In this document: one piece after another, positions 1 through 6,589 of the stretch
Layout: each line of letters begins with the position of its first letter
Numbering within the stretch: position 1 is the stretch's first letter
Source: Marinicella gelatinilytica
GTDB lineage: Bacteria; Pseudomonadota; Gammaproteobacteria; Xanthomonadales; Marinicellaceae
DNA length: 64,000 nucleotides
NCBI RefSeq assembly: GCF_026410405.1
Contig: NZ_JAPMLN010000012.1
Coordinates: 1-64,000 of the forward strand
Reading direction: 5' to 3'
The notes under the pieces: generated by a model
Databases searched by the model: none
The model's input: the letters and a program-made list of their open reading frames with translations, nothing else
What the model was told of the DNA's origin: nothing
Position numbers and translations under genes: made by a program

Positions 1-139
1 TTTCTGACTAAGTGGTCTTGAGGCACTAAATCCTCAAGGCTGACAAACTCATAGCTTGTTTGGATGGGGGGATGATTTTTTAGCATATTGCTATTATAAA
101 AAATCCCCACGCAAAAGTGGGGACTTTGTCAGCAGTCTG

Positions 140-165
140 AAAACCGGCATAACAGCCGGTTTTTT
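140..165 (-). terminator. Intrinsic terminator downstream of the peroxiredoxin gene
   Basis: An AAAACCGGC arm pairs with GCCGGTTTT around a six-base loop, with a T-run beyond each arm, so it can end transcription in either direction. It lies 20 bp past the stop of the minus-strand peroxiredoxin gene. Two more hairpins lie further left: CCCCAC/GTGGGG at 105-122 and CTTGAGG/CCTCAAG at 17-38. No gene is visible in bases 1-139. Confidence 0.75.
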
Positions 166-184
166 AAATTTAATAAAGCTCATA

Positions 185-634
185 TCATGACTTTCGTTCA
201 ATCACAGCATGCAGCTCGTCTGCGGTTCTCGCATAAATAGACACCGGTTCAATATGCCGATATAAAATCTCTAAATTTTTGTCCAATAAATAAACAGCTC
301 TTTTCACACCAAACCACCCAAACGCATTGTATTGCTCAGCCACTTCACCTTTTTCATCACTCAGCATAGTAAATGGTAGGTTATGCTGTTTTTTAAATGC
401 CTTAATGGTCTTCATATCATTGCCGGAAATACCAATGACTTCCACACCTTGTTTTTTAAAAGCGTCCGCTTCTTTTTTATAGTCTAAAAATTGTTTTTCA
501 CAAATTGGTAAGCCATCACCCGGATAGAAAACCAACATCATCTTGGTTTTTGCCTTGGATGATAATTTATAAGGTTTGCCATTATCGGCAATCAATGAAA
601 AATCTGGTGCTTTATCACCCGTTTCTAATGACAT
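185..634 (-). CDS. AhpC/TSA-family peroxiredoxin, divergent 1-Cys type
   Basis: A 149-residue thioredoxin-fold protein of the AhpC/TSA (Bcp/PrxQ-like) family, which reduces peroxides in the cytoplasm. The family core FYPGD...C is present with the presumed peroxidatic Cys at residue 45. The usual P-x3-T/S-x2-C motif has Leu (L42) where Thr/Ser should be, and C45 is the only cysteine, so the resolving Cys found five residues later in PrxQ relatives is missing (L50). The start ATG at 634 is the usual family start. A possible small membrane-protein frame ends just inside its 5' end. The function is clear at family level; whether it is an active peroxidase is uncertain because of the Thr loss. Confidence 0.9.
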   Translation of the reverse strand: MSLETGDKAPDFSLIADNGKPYKLSSKAKTKMMLVFYPGDGLPICEKQFLDYKKEADAFKKQGVEVIGISGNDMKTIKAFKKQHNLPFTMLSDEKGEVAEQYNAFGWFGVKRAVYLLDKNLEILYRHIEPVSIYARTADELHAVIERKS

Positions 635-815
635 AATTCAAATCAACTTTCAAGGAAACGGCGTATTTTAGCCGTTTTCTTCTAAAATAAAAAGGCCACC
701 GCCATTTCCACATCAAATAAAGTAAAAAGTGGATAAATATTTCTGGAAAAAACACAACAATTAAGATAAAGTACGCAACCCATGCAGCGAGTGGTCTCCG
801 ACCTGTTCTTTGCAA
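615..815 (-). CDS. Possible small membrane protein, 66 aa
   Basis: An open frame starting with TTG, predicting one strongly hydrophobic segment (about residues 11-35) followed by a basic, aromatic stretch (WKWRWPFYFRRKRLK). It overlaps the first 20 bp of the downstream peroxiredoxin gene in another frame. There is no clear Shine-Dalgarno sequence and no ATG start. The charge and hydrophobicity pattern resembles a real single-pass protein with a positive-inside tail, but I recognise no family. It could equally be chance. Confidence 0.25.
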   Translation of the reverse strand: MQRTGRRPLAAWVAYFILIVVFFPEIFIHFLLYLMWKWRWPFYFRRKRLKYAVSLKVDLNYVIRNG

Positions 816-854
816 ATTTTAGAGCTGATAACTCTTTAAACTATCACACAATGC

Positions 855-1180
855 GGAGAGATGGCAGAGCGGTTGAATGCACGCTTTTTACGACATCTTA
901 GTGAAGGCTTCTTTGACTTCGTCAAAACTGCCATCACACGATGTCTAAGCTGGTCTTGTCAAGACCGGCGCTGTTGTAAGCTTGAGTTGATGACTCATTA
1001 AAAACATCACACAATGCGGAGAGATGGCAGAGCGGTTGAATGCACGCTTTTAACGACATCTTAGTGAAGGCTTCTTTGACTGCGTCAAAACCGCCATAAC
1101 ACGATGTCTAAGCTGGTCTTGTCAAGACCAGTGCTGTTTCAGTCCTGAGCAGATGACTCATTAAAAACATCACACAATGC
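855..1180 (+). repeat. Two tandem 163-bp units, each opening with a truncated tRNA-Ser
   Basis: Units 855-1017 and 1018-1180 have the same 163-bp length, are roughly 90% alike by eye, and lead directly into the intact tRNA-Ser at 1181. Each begins with the same first 27 bases as the real tRNA (acceptor 5' strand and D-arm) and then diverges at the point where the anticodon arm should start. About 65 bases later there is a CTGGTCTTG-T-CAAGACCAG palindrome resembling an anticodon arm without its loop. The T-arm and acceptor 3' strand are absent. The leader TCACACAATGC before each copy is the same as that before the functional tRNA. These look like decayed or rearranged tRNA copies made by tandem duplication. 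Confidence 0.85.
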
Positions 1181-1271
1181 GGAGAGATGGCAGAGCGGTT
1201 GAATGCACTGGTCTTGAAAACCAGCGTACGTTAATAGCGTACCCAGGGTTCGAATCCCTGTCTCTCCGCCA
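1181..1271 (+). tRNA. tRNA-Ser(UGA)
   Basis: A complete class II tRNA of 91 bases including an encoded CCA. Acceptor strands are GGAGAGA and TCTCTCC with discriminator G. The anticodon stem is CTGGT/ACCAG around loop CTTGAAA, giving anticodon TGA at 1215-1217, which reads UCA and other UCN serine codons. It has a long variable arm (GCGTACG...CGTAC) and T-arm CAGGG-TTCGAAT-CCCTG. It is the only intact member of the three-copy array. Confidence 0.97.
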
Positions 1272-1305
1272 TTTTTATTGATGCTTTTTTCAATAAAAAA
1301 GGCGG
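1266..1305 (+). other. Hairpin pairing the tRNA 3' end with downstream DNA
   Basis: CCGCC-A-TTTTTATTG (the first part is the last bases of tRNA-Ser) is mirrored by CAATAAAAA-A-GGCGG after a ten-base loop. It may act as a terminator or a 3'-processing structure, but no T-run follows the second arm. A similar TTTATTG/CAATAAA plus GGCGG stretch recurs at 1711-1738 without a tRNA. Confidence 0.5.
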
Positions 1306-2020
1306 AAAGATAGTAATGAGAAACCTCCGTTCGAAAATTTTGTCTGGATCAAAATTTCACGCAAGCCCCGAAGGGGTGAGTATCAGGACGATACGAATAA
1401 AAAAATGTCAGGAACAAATTTTACCATTCACTTCCCTGTGAATGGCCTTACAGGTTACATGAAAAAGTTTTCCTGAAACTTTTTTGACGCCGCAGGCGCA
1501 CGCAGTGGCAAATACAGGATGTATTTGATCTATCCCTATCTAAATACTTAGATTACCTAAGAGAGTTTAATAAACCAAGAATCTCCTGTGTTAAATCCAA
1601 AGGCTCAGGAAGTGTGAAATACAGGACGTATTTCATCAATCCCTCTCCAACAACACTCAAAATCTAAATTCCCAGTAATACTTAACATAACAATAGCTAA
1701 TTCCTCGCTTTATTGGTCTTTTTCAATAAAAATGGCGGAAAGATAGTAATGAAAAACCTCCGTTCGAAAATTTTGTCAGGAACAAAATTTCACGCCAGCC
1801 CCGAAGGGTTGAGTATCAGGACGATACGAATAAAAAAATGTCAGGAACATTTTTACCATTCACTTCCCTGTGAATGTCCTTACAGGTTACATGAAAATAT
1901 TTTCCAGAAATATTTTTCACGCAAGCCCCGAAGGGGTGAGTATCAGGACGATACGAATAAAAAAATGTCAGGAACATTTTTACCATTCACATCCATGTGA
2001 ATGGCCCTACTGTTACATGA
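1291..2020. repeat. Non-coding array of GGA-loop hairpins (repeated mosaic element)
   Basis: No protein gene is supported between the tRNA and 2252; open frames here lie entirely on repeats. A module starting GGCGGAAAGATAGTAATGA occurs at 1301 and 1734 (offset 433), and its central part occurs again from 1918. Inside are many short hairpins with different stems but similar loops. Loops with GGA on the plus strand: 1335-1357, 1380-1394, 1401-1422 (imperfect), 1509-1527, 1615-1635, 1768-1790, 1813-1827, 1834-1854, 1940-1954 and 1961-1981. Loops with GGA on the minus strand: 1424-1445, 1462-1484, 1857-1876, 1894-1916 and 1983-2004. Loop sequences are mostly CAGGA, AGGAC or AGGAT or their complements. 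CCCC-GAA-GGGG hairpins (1366-1376 and 1926-1936, the copy near 1799 being reduced) lie between them. Confidence 0.8.
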
Positions 2021-2251
2021 AAAGTTTCCCTTAAATTGTTTTCACACCTTTGACGTCCGGATAGTCATAAGTAATGACTGTTTGACATGCTTTGAGGCTG
2101 GATAATTTAAATTCAGCAAAGATATTTCTTGTTTTCTGATTTTCCTTAAGATCACTGCGATTGATTTAACTCTATTCATGATTAATGCGCGTGTCGCTCA
2201 TGGTTTTTTTGTTATTAATAAGCTAAAATTTAATCGATTATTTTTGTTTAA

Positions 2252-4132
2252 ATGAACACCATGAAGGCTCAATATTTCATATCTTTTTCCAGTCTTTGTT
2301 TGCTGTTTTTCTTACAGTTTTCACTCGCCCAGCCTTCAACCCAAATCTTATCGCCGGAATATGAAGATTTATATACACGTATCAGTGATAACCCTCAACT
2401 GGTCGTTGATGAATTATTGGCCAATCCTCCGAATCAACCACAAAGCGAATTGGCAGCACAATACCACTATATTCTGAGTGAAGCTTATTTAAGCTTAGTT
2501 TACCCACAACAAGCACTTGAAGCAGCCAATAAGGCCCTGCATTTGTTGCCAGAAAAACAGCCCGACTCCTTGTATCACGCCTTACTCATCACCAAAGCCC
2601 AGGCCTTAGACCTTAAAAACCAAAGCCAGGAAGGTTTACCTTTAGTCAAACAAGCCCTTCAATGGGCTGAATCCAATCACAATCAAAATATGATCATTAA
2701 TGCCCTGGTCGCGCAAGGCTATCTTGAAATCACTTTGGGTAATTACATAACCGCATTAGAAGCGTTATTGCGCGCTTATCATATGGCGCCACATAGTGGC
2801 AGCACGAACAGCAAAAGTGCCATCGCCGGTAGTGTGGCATTGGTTTATGAATATCGGCGGGAAGACCAATTGGCCATCCCCTATTTCCAGGAAGCTGTCG
2901 ATTATCAGCGTCAAAACAATAACCAGCTGGAATTATCCATCGCACTGTACGGTTTAGGCCGTGCCAACAAAAACATAGGTAAACTTGAAACAGGTCAAAA
3001 ACAATTACAGGAGTCCTTAGCAATTTCACGGGCCATTGGTGATGATCAGGGTGTGGCATATGCTTTGAAAGAACTGGCGCCTTTGTATATAAAGTCTGAA
3101 GATTTTGAACAAGCCAGTTTAATGCTCACAGAAGCAGCCAGGCTATTTAGTGGTAGTCAAAACAAATTTATGCTACTGGATATTCATAGTACCTTGACCC
3201 AACTGTATTTAAAGATGGACGACAAGCCAAAGTCATTACACCACATGAAACTGGCTAAAAAGTATTTAGATGCCGACAGCATGCCCGTCCAGGCCATTTC
3301 TCTGGCTGAGCTGGAGTCCGAAGTCAAAGCCCAGCAAGGCTTTTATCAACAAGCTTATGAACAGCTTAAAAGCACAATCCATAAAAAGCAACAGCTGATG
3401 TCAAAACGCAGCGCCCAAAAACTACATGAATTAAGGGTCAAGTTTGAATCAGAAACACAAGCCAAGGAAAACTCCATTCTGGCTAAAGAAAACGCCGAAC
3501 AAAAACTCCAACTGGTAAAAGAAGAACAACAAAACCAACGATTAATGATGGGCATTTTTGCCGCTGTGAGCCTGGTATTTCTATTGATATTTGCCGTTAT
3601 TTACAACAAAAAACAACAAGCCAAACTCTATCAGCTGGCTAATTTCGACCAACTTACCGGTTTATTCAACCGATCACATATTATGACATTATTGAAACAG
3701 ATACATGCGCGGCTTAAAACCAACCAAAGCATTCATCTGGTGATGCTTGATCTAGACAATTTTAAACAAATCAATGACCAATTTGGACATGATGCCGGTG
3801 ATCAAGTGCTTATCCAGCTGGGTCAACTGTGTCAACAGCACATCACAGCACCCAATCTGGCTGGTAGATTCGGTGGAGAAGAATTTTTGTTGGTCTTAGT
3901 TGACAGTAATACCGATCAGGTTAGCAAAAAAATAGAGACGTTACGTATACAAGCACAACACATCAACACTACAATTCACCCGGAATGTCCACCGATACAT
4001 TTTTCCGCGGGATTAAGTGAGTGTCGTTACAATCAAGTCATAACCGAATGCATCAAGTGCGCTGACTTGGCCATGTATCAGGCGAAAAATAGTGGCCGCA
4101 ATCGAACAGTTGTCAGTTCACTAAAATTATAG
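2252..4132 (+). CDS. TPR-containing membrane diguanylate cyclase (GGDEF)
   Basis: A 626-residue protein expected to make cyclic di-GMP from two GTP. It has an N-terminal signal peptide or membrane anchor (residues 1-26), a periplasmic solenoid of tetratricopeptide repeats (about 45-370), a helical coiled-coil linker (about 375-430), one transmembrane helix (about 431-451) and a cytosolic GGDEF domain. The active-site loop is GGEEF at 541-545, a functional variant. The RxxD inhibitory site normally just before it reads TAPN, so product feedback through the I-site should be absent. A second ATG lies at 2261, and neither start has a good Shine-Dalgarno. The gene is flanked on both sides by the GGA-loop hairpin repeat. 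The ligand sensed by the TPR domain is unknown. Confidence 0.93.
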   Translation: MNTMKAQYFISFSSLCLLFFLQFSLAQPSTQILSPEYEDLYTRISDNPQLVVDELLANPPNQPQSELAAQYHYILSEAYLSLVYPQQALEAANKALHLLPEKQPDSLYHALLITKAQALDLKNQSQEGLPLVKQALQWAESNHNQNMIINALVAQGYLEITLGNYITALEALLRAYHMAPHSGSTNSKSAIAGSVALVYEYRREDQLAIPYFQEAVDYQRQNNNQLELSIALYGLGRANKNIGKLETGQKQLQESLAISRAIGDDQGVAYALKELAPLYIKSEDFEQASLMLTEAARLFSGSQNKFMLLDIHSTLTQLYLKMDDKPKSLHHMKLAKKYLDADSMPVQAISLAELESEVKAQQGFYQQAYEQLKSTIHKKQQLMSKRSAQKLHELRVKFESETQAKENSILAKENAEQKLQLVKEEQQNQRLMMGIFAAVSLVFLLIFAVIYNKKQQAKLYQLANFDQLTGLFNRSHIMTLLKQIHARLKTNQSIHLVMLDLDNFKQINDQFGHDAGDQVLIQLGQLCQQHITAPNLAGRFGGEEFLLVLVDSNTDQVSKKIETLRIQAQHINTTIHPECPPIHFSAGLSECRYNQVITECIKCADLAMYQAKNSGRNRTVVSSLKL

Positions 4133-4185
4133 GCTGAAACAGAAGTACAACATGCATTCAACTGCGGTATCGAAGCAAAATTCCT

Positions 4186-4600
4186 TACGGGTTATATGAA
4201 AATGATTTCCGGAAACTTTTTCACGCCGAAAGCGCGCTGAGCCTGAAATAGAGGACGTATTTCATACAATCCCTATCAAATTTTACCTAGCAGCATCTTA
4301 AACCTACATGATTTATCCTTATTCTCTACATTAGATAAAACAACTATCGTTATTGGCTGTCGAATACCGTTCAGGCAGATACGTTGTGAAAGCTTCTTAA
4401 ACTCCGTCAAAACAATCAATACACTTAATCTTGAATGCGGACTGAACGGGGATATCAAGATGATACCAATAAAATCAATATTAGCACATTTTATCATTTA
4501 CTTCCTAGAGCTTACATTCAATAGGTTTTTTGTAACTTATTTTACAACCGAAAGCGCTAAAACCGTGAAATACAGGAGTTATTCCATCAGTTCCTTATAA
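4186..4600. repeat. Degenerate copies of the hairpin mosaic
   Basis: The 539-bp gap between the GGDEF gene and the next gene has no convincing coding frame. Two decayed blocks (about 4186-4290 and 4495-4600) keep the order seen at 1445-1540: a 'TTAC..GTTA..TGAAA' lead-in, a broken hairpin, a short CGAAAGCG region, then a broken AAATAcAGGAcgTATTT-type hairpin (GAAATAGAGGACGTATTTC at 4246-4264 and GAAATACAGGAGTTATTC near 4567-4584). Confidence 0.6.
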
Positions 4601-4671
4601 AATAATTGGCAGTCATTACTGACACTTTGCGTACTTACTTATGACTACTTTTTATTTTAAGGATAAACAAA

Positions 4672-6084
4672 ATGAAATTAAACACCAAAACTTTTACAAC
4701 AGCTTATACTATACCAGCAGGCTTAATGACCCTTGGCTTCGTATTTTCTTTTAACGTAGCAGCAGGTGATTTAACTATTCCTAACACCTTTACACCCAAC
4801 ACACCGGCGTTGGCGGCTGAAGTCAATCAGAACTTTAATGCCGTAAAAACCGAAGTCGATGATAATGACGCCCGGCTCGACATATTGGAGGCTTTGATTA
4901 TATCGATGCAAAGTACCATTAACAATCAACAGGCCGCCATAACTCAATTACAAAGTGATCTGGCGGCAGTGGAAAACAATACGGTTCTGGACCTTGATGG
5001 TTTATTAAAACTGTCCACCATAAACGGTTATGACACCGCCGAATTTACTGCTGTTAATGTCCAGGTCAACAGTGGTTCGGGTTACACCAATGGTCCGGTC
5101 AATGGCCTCGGGAATTTAACCATTGGTTATAACGAAACCCATATAAATGCTTTTGAATTTTGTTCGGACCCTCTATATGATAACTTTAGCGATTGCTACA
5201 CCAATGGCGAAATATGGGATAGTAATGTACGCCGTGGCTCACATAATCTAATCATTGGCTACCGTAATTCCTATGATGATTATGGATCACTTGTAGCGGG
5301 TGCTAACAATATAGTTAATGAAGCCTTTACCAGCATCACCGGCGGGAGTGCAAATATAGCAAGTGGGAAACTATCAAATATCAGCGGAGGAACAGGGCAT
5401 ATTGCAAGTGGTCTCACTTCAAGTATTAGTGGTGGATATAGTAATACAGCCAGTGGCGATTATTCAAGTGTATCTGGTGGTAGCAGCAATATTGCGAGTG
5501 GTCAAGCCTCAAGTGTCAGCGAAGGTATTAACAATACTGCCAGTCATGCTCAAACGAGCGTCTCAGGCGGTTCCGATAATATTGCTTCCTCCCCACAAGC
5601 AAGTGTAAGCGGTGGCTTTAACAATAGTGCCAATGCAATGTATTCAAGTATCAGCGGAGGTGCTGTTAATGTTGCAAGTGGTTTATATGCGAGCGTCACC
5701 GGTGGTGGTAGTAATACAGCCAGTGGTGATTATTCAAGCATATCTGGCGGCTACTTAGGTAATGCTAATGATGAATATTCAAGTGTCAGCGGGGGATTTG
5801 ATAACACTGCCAGTGGTCAATATACAAGCGTCTCCGGCGGTACCTCGAATACTGCTGCCGGTCAATCCACAACTGTCAGCGGGGGCGTTTACAACACAGC
5901 CAGTGGTCATAACACAAGTATCTCAGGCGGTTCAACAAATATTGCTGATGGTCAATCCACAAGTATCAGCGGGGGTGAAAGTAATTCAGCCAATGGAAGT
6001 TTTTCGAGTGTCAGTGGCGGATTAAGCAGGACTGCAACTGGTAATCATGACTGGGTCGCAGGCAGTTTATTTGAAGATCAATAA
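4672..6084 (+). CDS. Secreted protein with YadA-head-like 15-residue repeats
   Basis: A 470-residue exported protein with a signal peptide (about residues 1-31), a conserved-looking 'ALAAEVNQNFNAVKTEVDDND' type segment (shortened here) followed by a short coiled coil (about 60-105), then a variable region and a long repeat domain. Residues 220-459 are sixteen consecutive 15-residue units of the form S-S-(V/I)-S-G-G-x-x-N-(T/I)-A-S-G-x-x, the pattern of the left-handed beta-roll in trimeric autotransporter heads. The YadA C-terminal membrane anchor is absent: the protein ends 11 residues after the last repeat. A Shine-Dalgarno AAGGA precedes the ATG. The small exported protein at 6112 follows after 27 bp with its own AAGGAG, suggesting an operon. 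Probably a surface or matrix protein; attachment mechanism unknown. Confidence 0.85.
   Translation: MKLNTKTFTTAYTIPAGLMTLGFVFSFNVAAGDLTIPNTFTPNTPALAAEVNQNFNAVKTEVDDNDARLDILEALIISMQSTINNQQAAITQLQSDLAAVENNTVLDLDGLLKLSTINGYDTAEFTAVNVQVNSGSGYTNGPVNGLGNLTIGYNETHINAFEFCSDPLYDNFSDCYTNGEIWDSNVRRGSHNLIIGYRNSYDDYGSLVAGANNIVNEAFTSITGGSANIASGKLSNISGGTGHIASGLTSSISGGYSNTASGDYSSVSGGSSNIASGQASSVSEGINNTASHAQTSVSGGSDNIASSPQASVSGGFNNSANAMYSSISGGAVNVASGLYASVTGGGSNTASGDYSSISGGYLGNANDEYSSVSGGFDNTASGQYTSVSGGTSNTAAGQSTTVSGGVYNTASGHNTSISGGSTNIADGQSTSISGGESNSANGSFSSVSGGLSRTATGNHDWVAGSLFEDQ
5329..6048 (+). repeat. Sixteen 45-bp coding repeats
   Basis: An in-frame tandem array of 16 units of exactly 45 bp encoding the S-x-(V/I)-S-G-G-x-x-N-x-A-S-G-x-x motif. 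Units differ enough at the DNA level that they look old, not recently amplified, although near-identical stretches (for example around 5439 and 5709) leave room for copy-number change. Two additional frames are open through part of the array only because of its periodicity. Confidence 0.9.
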
Positions 6085-6111
6085 ATCGCATGCTTATTAA
6101 GGAGAATTCAA

Positions 6112-6507
6112 ATGAAAAAACTTTTATTAATCATGCTGATAACGACCGGGGCCACCGCTGGTGATTTAATTTATCTTAACGGCTTTGAAAACACCGGACT
6201 GGTTTCCGGCACCGTGTCGGGTCTTAGTTCGACAGGCTTAGAAGTTAAACTATCCTCATCGTCTATGACTGAAACCTTAGCGATTGACCAAAACGGTGGC
6301 TTTGTGTTTTCGCTGCAAGTTATGGTAGGTGCCAGCTGGGATTTAACAGTGACAACCCAGCCCAATAACCCAACACCACAAAACTGCACCATCACACCGG
6401 CATCCGGTGTGATGCCGGCCGGCGGTGACGATACCATCTCGATTGTCTGTGGTAACGTCCAGAATAACTGGGATGAAATGAACTGGGACCAGGGCCAGTG
6501 GCAATAA
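6112..6507 (+). CDS. Small exported protein with a 'LIYLNGFE' motif
   Basis: A 131-residue protein with a clear signal peptide (about residues 1-16), immediately followed by DLIYLNGFE, then a predicted all-beta region rich in Ser/Thr with two Cys (in NCTITP and IVCGN) that could form a disulfide, and an acidic, Trp-containing tail (WDEMNWDQGQWQ). The start has AAGGAG seven bases upstream, and the gene lies 27 bp after the repeat protein, so the two are probably co-expressed. The same type of motif (DLIFFNGFEES) ends the exported protein at 9219-10178. I do not recognise a family. Confidence 0.8.
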   Translation: MKKLLLIMLITTGATAGDLIYLNGFENTGLVSGTVSGLSSTGLEVKLSSSSMTETLAIDQNGGFVFSLQVMVGASWDLTVTTQPNNPTPQNCTITPASGVMPAGGDDTISIVCGNVQNNWDEMNWDQGQWQ

Positions 6508-6531
6508 GTTTTTAACTTTTTAAAAGCATTT

Positions 6532-6560
6532 AAAGCCGGCGTGTATTCGCCGGCTTTTTT
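6532..6560. terminator. Bidirectional intrinsic terminator
   Basis: AAAGCCGGCG pairs with CGCCGGCTTT around a six-base loop, followed by TTT on the plus strand and with an A-run before the stem that gives a T-run on the minus strand. It lies between convergent genes ending at 6507 (+) and 6590 (-). Confidence 0.9.
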
Positions 6561-6589
6561 ATTTATTGAATGATAAAAATAAAAAAATA

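Noticed and set aside
855-1044. Three functional tRNA-Ser genes
   Set aside because: Only the 1181-1271 copy has the anticodon loop, variable arm, T-arm and 3' acceptor strand.
1713-2000. A 95-residue open frame across the hairpin array
   Set aside because: It lies wholly on repeated palindromic DNA, which also repeats in its protein (IRTIRIKK-type fragments); no ribosome site.
1301-2004. CRISPR array interpretation of the repeated hairpins
   Set aside because: Repeats are not uniform in spacing, there are no unique spacers of constant length and no cas genes.
4276-4497. A 73-residue minus-strand frame in the gap after the GGDEF gene
   Set aside because: It lies within degenerate repeat DNA, has no ribosome site and no recognisable protein pattern.
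5363-6025. Two extra plus-strand frames within the repeat protein gene
   Set aside because: They are open only because the 45-bp period keeps every frame periodic; the main frame has the signal peptide and motifs.
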